Below, in pieces: positions 25,562 to 34,250 of a stretch of 64,000 bases of DNA. Under the pieces are notes generated by a model. It ran no database searches. It was given only the letters and a program-made list of their open reading frames with translations, and was not told the DNA's origin. Source of the DNA: Arthrobacter frigidicola. GTDB lineage: Bacteria; Actinomycetota; Actinomycetes; Actinomycetales; Micrococcaceae. Made by a program: the position numbers and the translations under genes. The stretch spans positions 1-64,000 of the forward strand of contig QZVU01000008.1 of NCBI GenBank assembly GCA_003602285.1. The letters run 5' to 3'. How positions within the stretch are numbered: the first letter of the stretch is position 1; every line of letters starts with the position of its first letter.

Positions 25562-26349
25562 GCGCCGTCGTCGTCCGGGACGTATCGGCCGCCTACGGGG
25601 ACCGAACGGTATTGGAGAATGTGAACCTCGCACTCGATTCCGGTGATTTTATGGGACTCATCGGCCCCAACGGCGCGGGCAAGACCACGCTGCTGCGCGC
25701 CGTCCTCGGGCTGGTTCCCAGGACCAGCGGCACCATTACGGTGAAAGGCAGGCGCCGCGACATCGGGTATGTTCCCCAGCGCCACGAGTTCGCCTGGGAT
25801 TTCCCCATCAGCGTCGAGGAAACCGTCATGACCGGCCGGGTGCGCCGCATCGGATGGCTGCGCCGGCCCGGAACCGAAGACTATGAGGCGGTGCTGCGCG
25901 CGCTGGCGCGGGTGGACATGCTCGGGTTTCAGAGCCGTCCTATCGGACAGCTCTCCGGCGGGCAGCGCCAACGCGTTCTCGTCGCCCGGGCACTCGTCCT
26001 GAAGCCCGACATCCTGCTCCTGGACGAGCCCTTCACCGGCCTTGACGTGCCGTCGCAGGAATTGCTGACCCGCCTTTTCCGCGAGCTGGCGGCCGAAGGA
26101 AAAGCAGTCATGATGACCACCCATGACCTGATCGGAGCGATGCTGACCTGCACGAAGATCGCCATGATCAACCGGACCGTCATCGCCTCCGGCGCCCCGG
26201 ACGCGCTCCGCGATCCACTCCTGTGGGAGCGCGGCTTCAAAATCACGGCCGACAGCCACATCGCCCACGCGCTCGGCCTGCAGTACCAGGGCCGTGCCAC
26301 TTCGCACGAACCCCGGATGGAGGTCAAGGCTCATGCTCTCCCCCGCTGA
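25558..26349 (+). CDS. ABC transporter ATP-binding protein (cluster-9 metal type)
   Basis: The 263-residue protein has all ABC ATPase motifs: Walker A GPNGAGKTT, Q-loop YVPQRHEF, signature LSGGQRQR, Walker B ILLLDEPF and the switch His in MMTTHDL. It is closest to ZnuC/MntB-type ATPases of cluster-9 metal transporters and fits the 'anchored repeat-type' ATPase family. It overlaps the preceding gene by 4 bp and the permease by 17 bp, so the three are made together. Confidence 0.93.
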   Translation: MSAVVVRDVSAAYGDRTVLENVNLALDSGDFMGLIGPNGAGKTTLLRAVLGLVPRTSGTITVKGRRRDIGYVPQRHEFAWDFPISVEETVMTGRVRRIGWLRRPGTEDYEAVLRALARVDMLGFQSRPIGQLSGGQRQRVLVARALVLKPDILLLDEPFTGLDVPSQELLTRLFRELAAEGKAVMMTTHDLIGAMLTCTKIAMINRTVIASGAPDALRDPLLWERGFKITADSHIAHALGLQYQGRATSHEPRMEVKAHALPR

Positions 26350-27238
26350 ATTCATCGCAGACCTTCTCAACCCCTCGCTCCAGTTCCTCCCCAAGGCCCT
26401 GCTGGTCGCGGTGGTCTCCTCCATCGTGTGCGGAATTGTCGGCACCCACGTGGTCCTGCGCGGAATGGCTTTCATTGGAGACGCCGTGGCCCATGCGGTG
26501 TTCCCGGGGCTGGCGGTTGCCTTCGTCCTGCAGGGCAGCCTCATCCTCGGAGGGGCAGTCGCCGGAGTCCTCACCGCCGTCCTCGTCGCGATCTTTTCCC
26601 AGAACCGGCGGCTGAAGGAAGACAGCGTGATCGGTGTCTTCTTCGTCGGCGCCTTCGCCCTCGGCATCGTCATCATCAGCCGCGCTCCAGGGTATGCCGG
26701 TTCCTTGCAGGGATTCATGTTCGGATCCATCACCGGGATCCCCGATCAGGACCTGTACACGGTGGTGGTGGCCGGCATCCTGCTCCTGGCCGTGACCGCA
26801 CTGTTCAACAAGGAGATCGTGGCGGTGACCCTCGACCGCGAGTCCTCCCGGGCGACAGGGCTGCCGGTCTTCCGCCTCGATCTGCTGCTCTACGTCATGG
26901 TGACCGTCGCTGTCGTGATCTCCGTGCAGATCATCGGAAACATCCTCGTGCTGGCGCTGCTCATCACCCCCGCGGCCACCGCCCGGCTGCTCACCGACCG
27001 GCTCCCGGTCATGATGCTGCTCGGCCCGCTCATCGGAGCCGCCTCCGCCGTGCTTGGGCTCTACCTGTCCTGGAGCGCGAACCTCCCCGCAGGAGGCACC
27101 ATCGTGCTGGTGGCCACGGCCATCTTCATTGGAACGTGGCTCTTCGCCCCCCACCACGGCATTGCCGGCCAGAGCCTCCGCCGGACCCGCCTTGTCCGGC
27201 AGCCCTCCACCCCTGCACCCCAGAAAGCATCCCTGTGA
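26333..27238 (+). CDS. ZnuB-like ABC metal permease
   Basis: The 301-residue protein has about eight membrane segments and the cluster-9 permease pattern: VLRGMAFIGDAVAHAVFPGL in the first third and IGNILVLALLITPAATARLL in the last. GGAGGTCAAGG precedes ATG 26333. It would form the membrane channel with the ATPase at 25558. The substrate is probably Zn(II) or Mn(II) by family; the Zur-like site favours zinc. The tail of about 35 residues is basic. Confidence 0.92.
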   Translation: MLSPAEFIADLLNPSLQFLPKALLVAVVSSIVCGIVGTHVVLRGMAFIGDAVAHAVFPGLAVAFVLQGSLILGGAVAGVLTAVLVAIFSQNRRLKEDSVIGVFFVGAFALGIVIISRAPGYAGSLQGFMFGSITGIPDQDLYTVVVAGILLLAVTALFNKEIVAVTLDRESSRATGLPVFRLDLLLYVMVTVAVVISVQIIGNILVLALLITPAATARLLTDRLPVMMLLGPLIGAASAVLGLYLSWSANLPAGGTIVLVATAIFIGTWLFAPHHGIAGQSLRRTRLVRQPSTPAPQKASL

Positions 27239-30063
27239 CCGTTCAATCCCGACCCGGATTCCTGCCCCGCCTCGCGGCCGTGCTCACCGGGGTGACCCTG
27301 CTCAGCGCCGGTTTCACCCCGGTTTCACCTGCCCTCGCCGTCGACGGCCCGGCCCCCCAAAGCCAGACGCGCACTGTGGTGGGCGCTGTGCACGCCGATG
27401 CTGTCTCTCTTTTCCTCGACGATGGTGCCCTTGCGCTCGACTCACAGGCTGACCTGCCGGGGGCGCCTTTGCACGCCCGCTACAACGCTGACCAAACAAT
27501 CTTTAACATCTCCGATGCCGCCCGCACCACCATCCCCGCTGGACCGATCGAGGCCGTCACCGGCCCTGCGGGCGGGGTGTGGTGGGTGGCGCCGGAAACA
27601 CGGATGGCCGAAGTCCTCTGGCCTGGAATGAGCACCGATTCGCTGCCCGCCAACCTGATTGACGGTAAAACCGCGTCTTTGACTCTTTCCGAGGTCGACG
27701 GTCCCGGGACGGTGTCCGTATGGGACAGCGCCAACTTCGCGCCACGCCAGCTGTTCCACAGCAACCCGGCGGACAGCTCCTTCCCCAACACCATCAAGCT
27801 TTCGGTACCCCAGCACAGGCATGCGAACTGGGGATTCAGCGCACCCGGCACCTATAAACTCACCTTCACGGCCTCCGCCTCGGTTCAGGGCGTGCCCCAA
27901 TCCACCACCCAGACCTACACCTTCGTCGTCGGTCCGGTGCCTGCTCCGATCCAAACGGCGGTATCACTGGCAGTGGACCCGGCAGGGCCGATCACCGTCG
28001 GGCAGAGCGTCCGGCTCTCAGCCGCAGTGGAGCCTGCCACAGCGGCTGGATGGATCGAGTTCAGCGACGGCTCGACCGTTCTCGGACACGAACCCGTCAC
28101 CGGTGGAGCAGCTGCCCTGACCACGAACAAACTTGCCCTCGGTCAACGGAACATCACCGCACGGTTCGTTCCCGCGTGGACGAACGACTTCACTGCCTCG
28201 ACAGCCTCGACCACGATAGCCGTTACGGAAGAAACGGGAGGCGAGTTCTTCCACATCGCCGGGATGAAGGAGCGGTACACCAGCGGCGAGAAGCTCGACC
28301 TCAGAGTTGTCGGTGTGACGCTCCAGGAAGGTCAGGAGTTCCGGTGGCTTCTCAAGCGGGCAGACGAACCTAATTCGGCAGGCAGCGACATCACCGGTAC
28401 CCTGACAGCCCCTACTCCGGATTGGGACCTCACCAGCAGCTATAACGGGTTGGCGTTCACGGTGCAGGTCGTCGAAAGGCAGGACTGGAACGTCACGGTC
28501 ATCCAGGAAGCCCCCTGGGTAACTCTGACCGTCACCGGCGAAGACAAGGGCTCCGGTCAGCACGTCACCGTCGGGCCTCTGCCAGCGGAGATCTACATGG
28601 GGGATCCTCTGACCGTTGTACCCTCCTCCGCCCCGCTCACTGAGGGACAGCGGTACGAGCTCGTGTCGCGGTCCCCGGGCTTCTTCAACACCTGGACGCC
28701 CATCGACGAGCAATTTATCGAACAGAGTGGGACTGCGTTCATGACAGCGGCGGGTCCGGCCGGCTTCCACGAGCTCGCCGTGCAAATCGTCGACGCCCAA
28801 GGGGAAATCCGCGGCCAATCCGCACCCGTTGCGTTTGAAAGCATGATGCGGGAACTGCAGATCACCGGCGGCCAGGCGGTCTACCGGGCAGGAGACACCC
28901 TCAACCTCACAAGCAGCCTCTACCCGGCCAGGGACGACAGCAACTACACCTGGATGCTCTACACCCCAGAGCCCTACAGCTACGAGCCCCTCGAAGCCGA
29001 CGGCGGCACCCTATCCCTCAAGATCACCCCCGAAATGAAAAACGCCGTCATCATCCTGAGCGCGGACGACCCCCACTTCGGCATGCAGTACGCGTTCGCG
29101 GACTTCACCATCAACGTCACCGACGCCGCCCCCGGCGAGCAAATCGTCTTCTTCATCGGGCTTACCGGTCACTACCACCAGGGCGCCAACGTCGCGATCA
29201 CCCTAGCTGCTGACCCACTGGCCACTGACACCGACATCTTCTCAGCGTCATGGAAGCGACCCGACCAAGAGGATTTCGTTCCCCTACCCCTGGACGGTAA
29301 CTCCCTGACCCTGGCCGCGGAACAAGCACTCCACGGAACAGTCTTTCGCGGCGAACTTCACGACAAGGAAGGCAATCTCCTCGCCACCGCACCCGAGGCA
29401 ACACTTCTCGTCGATGATCACGGAGCCGACCCACACCAAAAGATGTCGATCACCGGCGGCACAGAAGCACCTGAAGGGGAAGCCTTCGAACTTACCGCCG
29501 AGGTCAGTCCGTCATCGGTGCTGCAGCGCCACCGCTGGACGATCACCAGCCCTACCGCGGCCACGGAAACCTTGATCACCAATGGTCCCGGTTTGTCACT
29601 TGCAGCGACGAAGGAACGCCACGGTGCCTCCATTGCAGCGGAGCTGATCTTCGATGACGGAACGGCCTACGTGAAGTCACCGGCCCTCCAGCTGAGCGTC
29701 ACCGCCCCAGCCCCGCCCACCGACCCTGACGTGCCCCCCACTGACCCCGAGGAACCGGTCGACCCTGAATTGCCACCCACCGAACCCGAGGAACCGGTCG
29801 ACCCTGAGCTGCCGCCCGCCAGCCCCGAGGACGATGACCTGGTTCAGGCACCGGCAGACCCGCAGGACCCCCTGGGCAGGCAGGAGGCCGGCGCCGACGC
29901 CGGTGGTTCGCAGGCGCGAGGTCCGTCATCAACGCCGTCCGCTCTAGCGGTGACAGGTGCGGCCGTCACCCCGCTGCTGACCGCGGGCGCCCTGCTCGCC
30001 GTGGGCGGGGCGCTCCTCCTGTTCGCTCGACGACGTCTCATTCCGCGGTCCGGACGGCTCTGA
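27235..30063 (+). CDS. Large LAxTG wall-anchored protein with one repeat and Ig-like domains
   Basis: The 942-residue protein has a signal peptide (ending SPALAVDG), one anchored-repeat domain (about 40-230, with VHADAVSL, WPGMSTD, DGPGTVSVWD and PQHRHANWGF), a bacterial Ig-like segment (about 238-330), further beta-sandwich-like modules of about 100 residues each, an Asp/Glu/Pro repeat (PTDPEEPVDPELPPTEPEEP), and a LAVTG signal (904-908) with helix and ARRR tail. GTG 27235 overlaps the permease stop (GTGA). Its frame stays open far upstream inside the permease, but that part is not real. It likely carries the repeat domain outward through the wall. Confidence 0.9.
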   Translation: MTVQSRPGFLPRLAAVLTGVTLLSAGFTPVSPALAVDGPAPQSQTRTVVGAVHADAVSLFLDDGALALDSQADLPGAPLHARYNADQTIFNISDAARTTIPAGPIEAVTGPAGGVWWVAPETRMAEVLWPGMSTDSLPANLIDGKTASLTLSEVDGPGTVSVWDSANFAPRQLFHSNPADSSFPNTIKLSVPQHRHANWGFSAPGTYKLTFTASASVQGVPQSTTQTYTFVVGPVPAPIQTAVSLAVDPAGPITVGQSVRLSAAVEPATAAGWIEFSDGSTVLGHEPVTGGAAALTTNKLALGQRNITARFVPAWTNDFTASTASTTIAVTEETGGEFFHIAGMKERYTSGEKLDLRVVGVTLQEGQEFRWLLKRADEPNSAGSDITGTLTAPTPDWDLTSSYNGLAFTVQVVERQDWNVTVIQEAPWVTLTVTGEDKGSGQHVTVGPLPAEIYMGDPLTVVPSSAPLTEGQRYELVSRSPGFFNTWTPIDEQFIEQSGTAFMTAAGPAGFHELAVQIVDAQGEIRGQSAPVAFESMMRELQITGGQAVYRAGDTLNLTSSLYPARDDSNYTWMLYTPEPYSYEPLEADGGTLSLKITPEMKNAVIILSADDPHFGMQYAFADFTINVTDAAPGEQIVFFIGLTGHYHQGANVAITLAADPLATDTDIFSASWKRPDQEDFVPLPLDGNSLTLAAEQALHGTVFRGELHDKEGNLLATAPEATLLVDDHGADPHQKMSITGGTEAPEGEAFELTAEVSPSSVLQRHRWTITSPTAATETLITNGPGLSLAATKERHGASIAAELIFDDGTAYVKSPALQLSVTAPAPPTDPDVPPTDPEEPVDPELPPTEPEEPVDPELPPASPEDDDLVQAPADPQDPLGRQEAGADAGGSQARGPSSTPSALAVTGAAVTPLLTAGALLAVGGALLLFARRRLIPRSGRL

Positions 30064-30278
30064 GCGACTGCCCGATGAGCTGGTAACAAAACGTGAAATC
30101 GGCTCGATCGTCCGCGGGAATGTCTGGTTCGCGGGCGTTAATGCCGCATCGCGTCCATGGGGTGGGCCCGCGCATTTCCGTGGGCAACGGCGGACCCTGG
30201 AGTACCGCGCTCAGCACCGGCGTCCCCTTCGAACAAATCCACCCGCAGCACTATGTACGACAACACTGAAGGAGCATC

Positions 30279-30401
30279 ATGAAAGTACGCAATTCCCTCC
30301 GCGCCCTCAAACAAATCCCTGGAGCGCAGATCGTCCGGCGGCGCGGCAGGACGTTCCTCATTAACAAGAAGAACCCCCGGATGAAGGCCCGGCAGGGCTA
30401 G
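30279..30401 (+). CDS. rpmJ: 50S ribosomal protein L36, type B (cysteine-free)
   Basis: The 40-residue protein reads [20 protein letters not shown] with [13 protein letters not shown] at its end, the long type-B L36. It lacks the Cys3His zinc ribbon of the standard form. Such zinc-free paralogs replace the zinc form under zinc limitation and are often Zur-regulated. A good AAGGAG precedes the ATG. It follows the anchored-repeat operon by 215 bp in the same direction. No separate Zur-like palindrome was seen in that gap, so it may rely on readthrough or on a site I cannot recognise. Confidence 0.93.
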   Translation: MKVRNSLRALKQIPGAQIVRRRGRTFLINKKNPRMKARQG

Positions 30402-31226
30402 GACCGGTCACCGACCATGACAGCGGACAGGTGTTGACGATGTCACGGCCTGGCACGACGAAAAGGGTGACCGGATAGAGGTTCGGATCGACATCAGTGC
30501 CGATAGCCATGCTGCCGCAGGGGCGGACCCGGTGGATGAATGCCTGCAGCGATGCGGTGAGGGTGGCGAGCATTTCCGTGCAGTCGACAACAGGCAGCGG
30601 CTGTTGTCGCGGCCAAAGGCGCGAAAGACGCGGAAGCATACGACGTTGATTCGCTTGAAAGGCTTTGGCGCGCGTCGGCTGGATCGGCGCATGGCAAGCG
30701 CTGGCCCTCACACGAGTTGCAGATCGTTCTTTTCCTAAAGAAGTTCCTCCAGGGCCAGTTCAACACGTCGCAGATGCCTGACCCCGCAGCTATCACTTCC
30801 ATCACGGAACTGGCCGCATCACTTACTTCATATGCAGTGCTTGGATTTGCAGACTACTCGGGGTACCAACCCCAATTGTCAAAAATGATGGAACAAGCTC
30901 GGGACCGGATCACAGCCAGGATTACACGTCCGTCAGGCCTCTAACGTTATGACTGGCTGGGATGAAGCGCACCGGGACCCGTGCTTCTGCTCCCGGTGTC
31001 ATGAGGACTCCCTGAAACGGCCGTGCGGAACGCGGTAATACCAGGGTCCGGGGTAACGGTTCCGGCGCATGGTGCTTTCCGTGGGCTGTCAAGGGGACGA
31101 GGATTCGGCAGGGGAAGGTACACGGTCCGGCTCCTGGAGCGCGGGGCGGAGGGACGGTCCTGCTCCGGGTGGCCCGCTCCTGCGTTCTGGATCCTCTTTC
31201 CGCTTCCAGGGAGCATGGCGCCCCGG
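30402..31226. other. Interval without a confident gene
   Basis: About 820 bp. A plus-strand frame at 30717-30944 (75 codons, TTG start) has a protein-like second half (ELAASLTSYAVLGFADYSGY) but no ribosome-binding site. A minus-strand frame around 30420-30600 (PNLYPVTLFVVPGRDIVNT) also looks partly coding. Both could be gene remains. Repeat copy A lies at 30984-31101. Confidence 0.4.
30984..31101 (-). repeat. Duplicated promoter/leader-like segment, copy A
   Basis: About 80-115 bp are closely similar to 36699-36809 in the same orientation. On the minus strand both contain TTACCCCGGACCCTGGTAT, then GGGAGTCC and an ATG ACA CCG G start. This looks like a duplicated promoter plus ribosome-binding site and first codons. 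In this copy only a 26-codon frame follows. Confidence 0.6.
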
Positions 31227-32405
31227 TCAGCGGCGGCGGTAGAGGTGCGCAAGGGGGCAGTCGAAGGGATCCCGGGCGGCGAGGCCGACCCGGTTGAGAT
31301 GGGTGATCACCGCGGCATAGGAACGCAGAACGCCGACCTCGGTGTAGGTGATGCCGAGGCGTTGGCAGTGTTCGCGGACGATCACCGCGGCCCGGCGCAG
31401 GTGGGGGCGGGGCATGTCAGGGAACAGGTGATGCTCGATCTGGAAGTTCAGGCCGCCGAACGCGGTGTTAACGAAGGAACCCCCACGCACATTGCGCGAG
31501 GTCAGCACCTGACGCTCGAAGAAATCGAGGCTACCGTCGTTGGGAAGCATCGGCATTCCCTTGTGGTTCGGGGCGAAGGAAGCCCCCATGTAGATCCCGA
31601 AGACAGCGAGCTGAACACCCAGGAACGCTAGAGCCATTCCGGCCGGCAGGAACCAGAACAATATGCCCAGATAGGCTCCGAACCGCGAACCAATAAGCAC
31701 CAGTTCCAGCCACCGGCCCTCCACCTCTCCACGCCGGGTGAGGGTCCGGATGGACTGCACGTGGAGGTTGAGGCCTTCCAGGCTCAGAAGGGGGAAGAAC
31801 AGGTATCCCTGACGCCGGGTGAACCATGCCTGGAAGCCTGTCCGCGGGGCTGCGTCTTCCTCCCGGAACGCCAGAGTGCCCATGGCGATGTCCGGGTCCT
31901 TCCCCACAGTGTTCGGGTCATTGTGGTGGCGCGTGTGCTTGTCGATCCACCACGCGTAGCTGATCCCCACCACCCCGGCGGCAAGAAACCGCCCAACCCG
32001 GTCGTTGACCACCCGCGACGCGAAAATCTGCCGGTGCGAGGCCTCGTGCCCCAAAAACGCGAACTGAGTAAGGATGATGCCCAGGACGCCGGCGATGATC
32101 AGCTGAAACCAGGTATCGCCGAGCAGCAGAAATCCTGCCGCCGCGGCGCCTGCAGCCAGCATCAGGATCAGGATCACGGTGAGGTAGAAACGCCTGCATC
32201 TCACCAGGAGACCCTCCCGCCGCACCTCCTTCAAGAGCGCGGCATAGGAGGCGACCACACTGTTCTGAGGAAGCAGTTGAACCCTGCGCACAGCTTTTTC
32301 CTTATCCCTGAGGGCCATGGCCGGTTGCCGTGGTGGCACACCGTGGGAAGGGACTGCTGGAACATCGGATCGGACTGCACCGGATGCTTCGCTGCCAGGT
32401 TGCAT
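31227..32405 (-). CDS. Membrane fatty-acid (acyl) desaturase
   Basis: The 392-residue protein has the three His boxes of integral membrane desaturases: HEASHRQ, HTRHHNDP and QIEHHLFP, with about four membrane segments between them. The pattern is that of DesA3/linoleoyl-CoA-type acyl desaturases, which use a di-iron centre, O2 and an electron donor to introduce a double bond and fluidise membranes. The C-terminus is nearly the same as the desaturase end at 1-84, so the strain has at least two copies. The first 30 residues are Pro/Ala-rich; a later ATG (about residue 30, MALRDKEK) may be the true start. Confidence 0.9.
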   Translation of the reverse strand: MQPGSEASGAVRSDVPAVPSHGVPPRQPAMALRDKEKAVRRVQLLPQNSVVASYAALLKEVRREGLLVRCRRFYLTVILILMLAAGAAAAGFLLLGDTWFQLIIAGVLGIILTQFAFLGHEASHRQIFASRVVNDRVGRFLAAGVVGISYAWWIDKHTRHHNDPNTVGKDPDIAMGTLAFREEDAAPRTGFQAWFTRRQGYLFFPLLSLEGLNLHVQSIRTLTRRGEVEGRWLELVLIGSRFGAYLGILFWFLPAGMALAFLGVQLAVFGIYMGASFAPNHKGMPMLPNDGSLDFFERQVLTSRNVRGGSFVNTAFGGLNFQIEHHLFPDMPRPHLRRAAVIVREHCQRLGITYTEVGVLRSYAAVITHLNRVGLAARDPFDCPLAHLYRRR

Positions 32406-32669
32406 GTGCTGACCCCTTGCCTGGAATCCGGCCGGAGTCTCCGGTCGTTAGCGCTGACGGGGTCTGGGGCAGCAATACCAGCGTAGACCAATTCCTGCAC
32501 CGCCGCCGGAACTTAATTGTCCACGCGCCACCGGCGAGTTTGCGGGTACGAATAGTTGGCTAATTCCCTCGGTGGATGTTCGGCGGCGGGGTGCCCGCCC
32601 GGCTCCGGTCCGCCGACGGAGTACCACCGGACCTGAGGGCTCCAGTTGGACCACCGAAAGTGACTCCCT

Positions 32670-32925
32670 ATGAGCGAACCGCTTTCACCAACCCCTGGCT
32701 CCGTCGAGAGGCATGATGACTTTGCCGATGCCGACGCGAGCCTCAGTGCGCCGATCGTGAAATGCGGCAACGCGACAGGCGCGGCAGTGTCCATCTTCAG
32801 TGCCACTGCCGCCAAAACGCTCCTCTCCGCCACCGACCCTGTCGCCCGGGTTTCGGAGGTGAAAGAGCCCCAGGGGCGTCGATGCCGGTATGGGTCCTCA
32901 TTCAGAAGTTCGATGGCGTCAAAAG
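32670..32925 (+). pseudogene. Truncated GAF-ANTAR gene copy (pseudogene)
   Basis: The first about 64 codons (MSEPLSPTPGSVERHDDFAD, then LSAPIVKCGNATGAAVSIFS and TLLSATDPVARV) match the N-terminus of the intact GAF-ANTAR protein at 37221. Similarity extends about 150 bp upstream of the start, including CGGTGGATS-CGGCGGC blocks. After about 32860 the match continues only in pieces with deletions (ATGCCG, GTCCTCATTC), and the GAF core and ANTAR domain are missing. It is a decayed segmental duplicate. Confidence 0.75.
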
Positions 32926-33176
32926 AGACAACCTGGAACCGGAAAGCAACGTGACCATTGCTTTGAACGCTCGAACCCGCCGCGCCTTCACCGGGCTTTC
33001 ACGAGCGAGGTGAACGAGAATCACGGTCTCGGGGTTGCCGGCAGGCGACCTTCGACATTCCACTGATGGCGGTGCCACTCAAGCCGCTCGCAGCCAGAAC
33101 ATCCTGACGAGCACCTGCTCACCTCCTCTTGCAGACCTAGCCTCCCCGAACCGTGCTGCCAAATTAACCCTCGGAC

Positions 33177-33371
33177 TCAGCTGTTTCCAGGTTTCACCAG
33201 GCTGTCTTCGTCCACTTCGAGGGCGGGAGCTTCGGAGAGCTTGTCAAGAAAGCCTTCTGCCTGCCCCGGATCCCCTGCGGAAGATTCATCAAAAATGTCC
33301 TGGTCGGCTGGGTCTTGTCCGGCGCGGGGTGTCGAGCTGTCGTGTGCATTAGTGGGGACCTCGTTTGGCAT
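33177..33371 (-). CDS. Small acidic hypothetical protein (64 aa)
   Basis: The 64-residue protein is strongly acidic (MPNEVPTNAHDSSTPRAGQD, then EGFLDKLSEAPALEVDEDS) and probably soluble and partly disordered. GAGG lies 9 bp before the ATG. It follows the membrane protein gene at 33470 on the same strand, after a hairpin at 33434-33465. No family is recognised. Position next to a stress cluster is the only hint of role. Confidence 0.5.
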   Translation of the reverse strand: MPNEVPTNAHDSSTPRAGQDPADQDIFDESSAGDPGQAEGFLDKLSEAPALEVDEDSLVKPGNS

Positions 33372-33433
33372 GGTGCATTACCTCAACAATCTGGTGGAGT
33401 GATGGTAGACGGCCTGGCCAGGCCCGCAGTAGT

Positions 33434-33465
33434 AAACATCACGCGCCTGGCCAGGCCTGGTGTTT
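33434..33465. terminator. Hairpin with GGCCTGGCCAGGCC-type core
   Basis: AAACAtCAcG...CCTGGCCAGG...CTGGTGTTT forms an imperfect long hairpin directly after the stop of the membrane protein gene (33470). A second GGCCTGGCCAGGCC palindrome lies at about 33411-33424. With the flanking A/T ends it fits a bidirectional terminator. Confidence 0.5.
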
Positions 33466-33469
33466 CGGG

Positions 33470-34093
33470 TTAGGAGGTCAGCCCGGTCTGGTGGTCGATG
33501 CCGGCCTGGTCGACTTTCCGGTGGAAATGCATGCCAGCTTTGCCACCAAGGATCGCCCCGATAAGGGGAACCAGGACGGCGATGGCCAGGGCGATGAGAC
33601 CACTGGCGCTCAGGAGATTACCGTCGACGGGGATGCTGGGTGCTCCGCCGATGCGTGAGAGGACGTTAAACTGGTCTCCCGCGATTGCGGCGAGGATAGC
33701 GACGACGATGGCGATGATGATGCCCCACAGCCAGACCGCGAGGCCCTGCTTGACTCCATCGAAGCGTGCCATACGGCCCGCGACGTAGCCACCACAGTAG
33801 TAGGCGAGCAACAAGATGACCGCCAACACGATGCCGCTGACGATACCGACGGTTTCCGGGTTCTGACTTGCCTGGCTGGCGGCTTCGCCCGCCTCGGTGT
33901 TGTTGGCGGCTCCGACTCCCACGCCGATCGCGGTAGCCAGAGCGCTCAGGATGACCGTCATACCGGTCGCGGTAAGCCAACCAAAGAACGCTGACCCGAA
34001 CTTGATGCCGCCGAACTTCTCTTTCTGGGCAGCGACGACGCCATCGCGCCGACCCTTGGGTGTGCTCGCGCCTGCGTTGTGGTCCTGTGCCAT
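33470..34093 (-). CDS. Multi-pass membrane protein of unknown function
   Basis: The 207-residue protein has a charged N-terminus (AAQKEKFGGIKFGSAFFGW) and four or five membrane helices, including a helix hairpin rich in Gly (YYCGGYVAGRMARFDGVKQG) that is typical of small bacterial membrane proteins with paired glycine helices. I do not recognise a named family with confidence. It is 157 bp downstream of the PRC/DUF2382 gene on the same strand. This pairing suggests a joint envelope-stress role. Confidence 0.75.
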   Translation of the reverse strand: MAQDHNAGASTPKGRRDGVVAAQKEKFGGIKFGSAFFGWLTATGMTVILSALATAIGVGVGAANNTEAGEAASQASQNPETVGIVSGIVLAVILLLAYYCGGYVAGRMARFDGVKQGLAVWLWGIIIAIVVAILAAIAGDQFNVLSRIGGAPSIPVDGNLLSASGLIALAIAVLVPLIGAILGGKAGMHFHRKVDQAGIDHQTGLTS

Positions 34094-34250
34094 GACTCTC
34101 CTTGAATTGGTGTTTCACACTGCTGTCCGGCACCGCGCTCGTCAACCGGGATGCCGGACATATTCATGTGGTGCACTTCCAATGACCGAACGCCGGCCTG
34201 CAGAAGGAACTTCCCCGGAAGCCGGTGACGGCGGCCGGGTACTCGATGGA

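Noticed and set aside
26428-27234. Long upstream extension of the large wall protein inside the permease gene
   Set aside because: It overlaps the permease in another frame and is Arg/Pro/His-rich. The signal peptide starts at GTG 27235, which is coupled to the permease stop.
30361-30711. Minus-strand frame overlapping the end of rpmJ
   Set aside because: Part of it looks protein-like, but it overlaps a certain gene, has no ribosome-binding site and matches no family I know.
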